Source of the DNA: Armigeres subalbatus
Lineage: Eukaryota > Arthropoda > Insecta > Diptera > Culicidae
DNA: 64,000 nucleotides
Direction: 5' to 3'
Assembly: GCF_024139115.2 (NCBI RefSeq)
Contig: NC_085140.1
Span: 163,024,452-163,088,451, forward strand
Shown here: positions 58,926 to 64,000 of the stretch, one piece after another
How the letters are laid out: each line of letters opens with the position of its first letter
How positions within the stretch are numbered: position 1 is the first letter of the stretch
Translations under genes and position numbers: made by a program
Notes under the pieces: model-generated
What the model saw: only the letters and a program-made list of their open reading frames with translations
What the model was told of the DNA's origin: nothing
The model's database searches: none

Positions 58926-59095
58926 GCTCTTTTAGTGAAATATCTTCACCTGTTGCCATAAGACGAGTTTAGTATTATTCCATTTAACTCCACCTCGTTG
59001 TAATCTTTACATATGCGCATTTTGACCTCAACTGTAATTGTAACGTGGTGAAATTAAACGGAACTAAACTCATCATAATAAACCTACAAAAAATT
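58923..59095. repeat. Diverged hairpin-family copy
   Basis: GGCTCTTTTAGTGAAATATC, CATAAGACGAGTTTAG and ACATATGCGCATTTTGACCT; then an inverted return (GTGGTGAAATTAAACGGAAC TAAACTC). The loop half is deleted. Confidence 0.7.
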
Positions 59096-60861
59096 CTTGA
59101 AGATTTTTTAAAACGATCAGTATGAATTTGTCCATCTCTTTAAAAATTCCAATTGAAACGCAACTTACACTGAAACTTACCTATCAATTATTTATTCAAT
59201 CCTCTTCTAGTTTAACTTCACTGTAGTCTGATATGTTATGGGTCGATATTAAGGCAGCATGATTGGAATATTCCCAATTCAATCCGATCGTAATTTATTA
59301 TCATCACAGCACTGCATCAAATCAAATACATCTCAAGCATGATCTTCGGGGAACCACATACAACCGATATCTCAAACAAGTTCGCTTAACAATGTACAGA
59401 ACCACTTGACATTCTCATTGGAGATAACATTGCGAACTCTCGCGGGAAACTACTCGAGACTTCTTCCGAAGGGAATGCAACACGCACTGAGCGGACAGTT
59501 TCTTTTTTCTAATCAAACCTAGGAAACGGATTGCATGCAGCGTTAATGATAATTCCATACATTTGATCCATAATATCATTGGCCGTGATGACGGCTGTGT
59601 ACTGCAGTGCTCCATCAAAGTCCAAGTCCATCCCGTTTGCCACATTCCACCTCGGTTTTCCTTCCACGATAGCAATCTATCACTCTGGTTGGTGTTATTT
59701 GCTCGTCATAGAGGGGGTAGTGAATAAATATTGATTGGGTTATTAAACGAAGAAAATGGAAAGACACTCCACACACCAGAACAGTCCATTTGTCCATCCT
59801 GGCCGGTGCAGGAGAACTAACGTACTGGTAGACCATGCGGCTAGACTTGAAAGACTGACCGTTGTGGATGGCCAGTATACTGTGTTGTACCTTGTGGGAA
59901 ATATCACACCCGCAGATACCTGAATAGGTCAATGGATGGCATTTTCTGTCCTGACGCGGTGGACTATTATTGCGTGACATTGATCTTGCTGAATTATTGA
60001 CCCGTCGGTCTGCTGACACGAACGACGACTATTGAGGTCAGTTTGATTCATGGTCATGATAGATTTGTTTGTGACTGTTCATAGAATCTAATGAGGATAT
60101 GTATTATGCTCTGGTGTTGAGCACCTGATCTACACTCTAAACAAACAATAGAAACTGTTCACACGTATAAAATCTCACGATGCATTGAGTTTTCAAACAA
60201 CAATACTGCCACATAATGAAAATATTTTGGCATTACTGTAATAATGTTTTAATTAATATTTACCTATCTTTAAATGAGTCATCCAAGAATAAAACACATT
60301 TATTAGAGTGTATCGAGTTGGTTGGTTGGTTGATTATAAGTTGGTTATCATGTAGTCTATATACGACAGAGAAGGTTATAATTCGATGTTTGATCAGTTC
60401 AGAAATGGCACTTTTGTGTGACACAATTAACTTAACTATCGTTTATTATTTATCTTCCATGAAATGATTTCGTGTAGTCATGCTGACACCTTTCTTTTAT
60501 GTTGATGGCTAGATTGATTTTTATGTCACTTTGCGCCTTTTCGTGCAACAAAGTTGTAATGAAAGCTAAAATTTTATTCAAAACTGGCATTTTTTTCTAA
60601 GAATATCTAAGAGTGAAGTTTCATATTCCAATCGATTCTATTCAATAAAAATGAATGATGTATGCATATTAAATTGTAGGAATGTTCTCAATTCTCACGC
60701 TGTTTTCATGTATTTGATTTTACTCTATCGACGAAGAATCTTGTCCCATCGCACAGAAATTAGCCTTGGATAAAAACGGGCAAAGGATAATATCTAAGAT
60801 ATAACCGCGAACTAGACGTAGGACTTCAAATGGACATATGTTCCTCAAATACTATTTAAAC
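59096..60861. other. Otherwise unrecognised stretch
   Basis: Apart from the exon-like segment at 59509-59676 and the balanced-composition patch to 60050, AT-rich DNA without recognised features. Confidence 0.35.
59509..59676 (-). CDS. Hypothetical terminal exon or gene relic
   Basis: On the minus strand, after ATAG at 59677, 55 codons read IAIVEGKPRWNVANGMDLDF then DGALQYTAVITANDIMDQMY and GIIINAACNPFPRFD before TAG (59509-59511). Composition and periodicity look protein-like. The acceptor lacks a good pyrimidine tract. Upstream to 60050 other minus frames (SRMVYQYVSSPAPARMDKWT) also look non-random but require frameshifts, as in a pseudogene. No family recognised. Confidence 0.25.
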   Translation of the reverse strand: MAIVEGKPRWNVANGMDLDFDGALQYTAVITANDIMDQMYGIIINAACNPFPRFD

Positions 60862-62019
60862 CAGGCCTGGCCAACCTTTTCAAGCCACGGGCCAATTTTC
60901 AAATTGTCCACTTGCTGGCGGGCCAGGAAATATTCGGAACATATTTTTTAAACATTTTCAAAATAACCATTTTTTTCAGAATGGGATTAAGTTTTACAGA
61001 ATGGCTCATTTTTAAAGGAAAAACTAAACTCAATATGATTGCGTTTCAGCAATCTTTTTTGTGTGTGCTTATTTTCTTTTTCTTTTGAAGTAACAGGACA
61101 TGGAATTGTTGACTTCTTTCCAATCCTCGACGCATATTGATTTCACTATCGAATTTCGCAGCAGATAATAAAGATCAGCAACTACTTTTTACTGCTTTCT
61201 TTCTTGATAAGAGCTGTTCACACAGATATGTACTTCTGGAGAGAGAAAATATCTTACAAGAGAACTGTCTTTATGAAATTCAAATTTGAGCTCGTTGTTG
61301 CATTCGAGGTCAATTATCTCCATTTGAAACATTCCAGGTGCATTTGCATCAGGAAAAGGTATTGAGGAACGGTATTCTCAATCATTAGCGAAGAGGCTTG
61401 AAAGTAATGTCGAAAGGCTTCGAGTTTACCAGCATGTTCAACAGATTTGCAGAAACTGTTATCTACCGGATTAGCGTAGATTCGAGAATCAATTGCGCCG
61501 AATTGTTTCAATAGTTTGTATGTTGGATAATGAAAGTTCAACCTTCGCTCTTAAGCAAGGTATCATGGTTTACCCAATGAACTAACGCAACGAATCTCCG
61601 TATTCTGCTTCCATTTCCGTCCACATAATTCTGAATTAGTGGTGGTTGAGTTTCTTCGCGTAGGTAAAGTTGATTTTCTTAATAACGAGCGACGCTACAT
61701 CACGATTATTTATCGTTTTTGTACATAGATCCTTTTTAATGAAAAATGCAAAAATGATTAACAATTGATAAAAAAAATAAACAAATTACTTTAATTTCCA
61801 AGTGTCACAACGTCAGTATTCTTTCCTATCATTGCCGGAGCTCCATAAGTTGTTAGGCCTTCAGTTTTCAAAAATGAATTCAAGCTCCTTCATACAGGTC
61901 TTAACAGCTTTCCCCAGGTCGAGTCGGTAGTCGTTTCCTTCATTGGGATCAAGACTGCTAATTCCTTTGTGATAAATATGAAGATGATCATAAAATCCCC
62001 TTATTAAGACAGCTATATG

Positions 62020-62242
62020 TACACCCGATTCTTTTTTTACACGGATTATTTTCACACGGATTCTTGAAATAACACGGATTTTTTTTGCACGGTTTCTCGA
62101 AATAGCACGGATTTTTTTTACACGGATTCTCGAAATAACACGGATTATTTTTACACGGTTTCTCGAAATAACACGGATTATTTTTACACGGATTTTTTTC
62201 ACACGGCACACATCCCCCGTGTAAAAAAAGAATCGGGTGTAC
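62020..62242. repeat. Nested MITE with ACACGGATT tandem interior
   Basis: GTACACCCGATTCTTTTTTT is inverted at the right (AAAAAAAGAATCGGGTGTAC). The interior repeats ACACGGATTNTTTTT and GAAATA about every 15-35 bases. The antisense frame is artificially rich in Cys, Pro and Asn. Confidence 0.85.
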
Positions 62243-62260
62243 TTTGTTTTTTACATTAAG

Positions 62261-62493
62261 TCAAAACAAAATTTTCAAAACGACTTATCTGCTTTTGTAA
62301 GCAAAGATTCAAACGACGATTTGACGAATCTGATAGCTCTCCCATGCAAACCAACACCATCAGTAGGTAAGTGAAGGACTCCGCTACCTGTTGATGGTGT
62401 TGGTTTGCGTGGGAGAGCTATCAGATTCATCAAATCGTCGTTTGGATCTTTGTTTACAAAAGCAGATAAGTCGTTTTGAAAATTTTGTCTTGA
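62261..62493. repeat. 233-bp hairpin within the hAT relic
   Basis: TCAAAACAAAATTTTCAAAA CGACTTATCTGC at the left is inverted at the right; centre near 62378 (GGTAAGTGAAGGACTCCGCT). The right arm reads in frame with the transposase relic, so the left arm may be an inverted copy of it, or a MITE contributed both. Confidence 0.8.
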
Positions 62494-62931
62494 AGTATTT
62501 TCATCGATTTCGAGCAGGTACAATCAGAAGCAGGTGGCTTTTTCACGCAACGTAGTTTTCAAATCCTCTGTGAGAACTGTAACTCTTCATCGTGCTTTAC
62601 GACAAACTAATGCTACTGAAGCTGACAGCCGTTTTCCTAACAAGCTCTCCGTCCTGGAAAGGTGTCATCCGTAATTCCAAAATTGTATTAACAGCAATAC
62701 TATAGCCTGTGCTGCATTGTTCGACTCCGTTCTTGCACAGATTTTATCTTTTAATCAGTAATAACTTACAGTATTTATTAATAAATAATGAGAAGGAGCT
62801 TCTCATGCCAGATAGAAAAGCTTTCGGGCTGATTATGAAGTATTTTTTCTCACACGCCGCGGGCCACAAAAAATGGAGCCACGGGCCGCATCCGGCCCGC
62901 GGGCCGTACGTTGGGCAGCCCTGATTTAAAC

Positions 62932-63683
62932 AATATCTTCGAGCTTTCATAACGCTCATAATTAAGAAATATTGAAACTCCAACTGATATGGCTATGTAT
63001 TACAAAAGTTTATAATATGACTGGAATTCTCGCTGGTGGCGATGAAGATGTTCTACATGACGGTTCATTGGTTCTCCACTACTGGTCCTTACGGAATATC
63101 TGCAGCACGAGTCTCCAGTTCTTCAACGATGGACTTTTTCACCGTGGCATATTCCACTAGGCGTGTGTTGAAAACGCAAAAAAAATCTTCTGGCATAGGA
63201 TGCAATGCTTGTTTTTCTCTTGGGCTATTTAAATGAGACGAAGGTGAACATCGGTTGCATTTGAGCAACCGGTTAACTAAATTGAAAACTGCACACCAAA
63301 ATAAACATGTCTCGCTTAACTTTTCAAAAGGACCTAAGTAACATTTTTTTCATGAATTAATTTGAATACTGCAATACTGTTGTTCTGTTGATTGCGCTAT
63401 ATAACATCATGGTTTCAATGTCAGAACAATGATTCAGAGTGTGGGTTCCCAATCTGTGGGTCGCGAAAGATAAAACGTGATTCATACTTTCGTTGGATGA
63501 TTAGAGAACAACAAATTTACGAGGCCAATGGTCTTTTTTTGTTTGTTAAATACAATGACAATTCCTTCAAAAAAAAAACATTCCAAATCTTTCCAAAATG
63601 CAATTCATAACAAAGCGGTGTTGAACTTCATTACTAATAAGCTTTAAGAACAACCTTAAAAATATAAGAAAATCCATGCTAAT
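62932..63683. other. No recognisable gene
   Basis: AT-rich. At 63435 CAGAGTGTGGGTTCCCAATC TGTGGGTCGCGA resembles the end sequence of some hAT families (CAG...GTGGGTCGCGA); no second end was found. Confidence 0.35.
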
Positions 63684-63830
63684 ACAAATCAAATCCAATA
63701 CAAATTCAATCCAAATCTAATTCAAATCCAATCCAAACTCAATCTAAATCCAATCTAAATCCAATCCAAATCCAATACAAAGCCAATCCAAATCCAATCC
63801 AAATCCATTCCAAATCCAATCCAAATCCAC
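63684..63830 (+). repeat. AATCCAAATCC short tandem repeat
   Basis: About 24 imperfect copies of the hexamer AATCCA/AATCTA/AATACA. Ends near 63828. Confidence 0.9.
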
Positions 63831-64000
63831 ACATTTAATCCAACTTTTGTTTCACGTATAGTACAACATCAACCATTTGCCACCAACTACTACTGCTAGC
63901 CAGTAACTCCAAACTAATCTTACGCATAATTAATTCGAACTTCCAAATAGCTTTGTAAAATCCGGCAACCGTATTAATTTTTCAAATTCCAAGATAGCAG
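63831..64000. other. Window end, no feature
   Basis: Nothing recognised. Confidence 0.4.

Larger units (their letters stand above)
61090..62850 (-). pseudogene. hAT transposase relic (GTF2IRD2/SCAND3-like)
   Basis: Reading leftwards: STGYSIAVNTILELRMTPFQ then DGELVRKTAV (about 62720-62600), KYF/ENTSRQNFQNDLSAFV (about 62510-62450), IAVLIRGFYDHLHIYHKGIS (about 62015-61960), DLGKAVKTCMKELEF, then GLTTYGAPAMIGKNTDVV at 61808-61861, part of the RNase-H-like catalytic core, and at the C-terminus MEIIDLECNNELKFEF and, in another frame, STYLCEQLLSRKKAV (about 61195-61240), the dimerisation motif STYxCEQ. Many stops and frameshifts. Similarity to the GTF2IRD2-type hAT transposases is by motif memory. 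Confidence 0.8.
60862..62923 (-). mobile_element. Decayed hAT transposon with 8-bp target duplication
   Basis: Starts CAGGCCTGGCCAACC and ends GGGCAGCCCTG, flanked by a perfect ATTTAAAC (60854-60861, 62924-62931), the 8-bp duplication of hAT elements. Subterminal CGGGCC-rich segments are inverted. The transposase relic is on the minus strand. Two hairpins (62020-62242 and 62261-62493) interrupt it. Length 2062 bp. Confidence 0.9.

Noticed and set aside
61988..62209. Minus-strand frame rich in Cys-Glu-Lys-Asn-Pro repeats, looking like a secreted Cys-rich peptide
   Set aside because: It is the translation of the ACACGGATTNTTTTT tandem repeat inside a MITE.
1..64000. Endogenous viral sequence
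   Set aside because: I looked for viral polymerase, capsid or envelope motifs and for LTR pairs and saw none; all RT-type motifs are of LINE type.

Overview
The window reads as nuclear DNA of a culicine mosquito, most likely an Aedes species. It has one recognisable host gene fragment with GT-AG introns, several non-LTR retrotransposon remnants (two of them Juan-type, a jockey-clade family known from Aedes), tRNA-derived SINEs, many hairpin MITEs and large foldback elements. All family names come from reading motifs by eye; no search was run.

Host gene content is very low. The secure part is the 5' end of an SLC13/DASS (Indy-like) sodium-coupled carboxylate transporter on the minus strand. 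A first coding exon (9333-9373, with 5' UTR to 9454) is joined in phase to a large exon (8757-9273) that carries the N-terminal membrane segments and the SNT sodium-site motif. The remaining roughly two thirds of the protein lies left of the window, so the next intron exceeds 8.7 kb. The first 5' intron starts at 9455 and its upstream exon was not located. Three other short stretches look exon-like but remain hypothetical: 15922-15980 joined to 16327-16393, 30913-31073, and 59509-59676 (minus).

The rest is layered mobile DNA. From 1 to about 8.66 kb lies a foldback element whose inverted arms are built of 150/151-bp tandem units. It is split by a 5252-bp hAT-like element (800-6051) with a perfect 8-bp target duplication, which itself holds another foldback (3318-4612). 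From 13 to 28 kb there are LINE endonuclease scraps, a satellite-type foldback (17.16-18.9 kb), a tRNA-Met-like SINE with a 32-bp target duplication, and several palindromes. From 31 to 35 kb there is a MITE, a retroposon copy and a 2.2-kb degenerate AATTCC array. From 39 to 46 kb there are three LINEs, one a 5'-truncated Juan copy with a 14-bp target duplication, and a 680-bp retroposon. From 47.7 to 53.8 kb four insertions are nested inside each other. From 54 to 59 kb there are LINE fragments, a tRNA-Val-like SINE and a second Juan copy. From 60.86 to 62.92 kb lies a decayed hAT transposon with readable transposase motifs and an 8-bp target duplication.

The unusual theme is the density of inverted-repeat architecture at every scale, from 90-bp MITEs to multi-kilobase foldbacks with tandem subunits in their arms, and the precision with which the order of insertion can be read from intact target duplications. 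I saw no rRNA, functional tRNA, CRISPR array, viral insertion or complete host gene.
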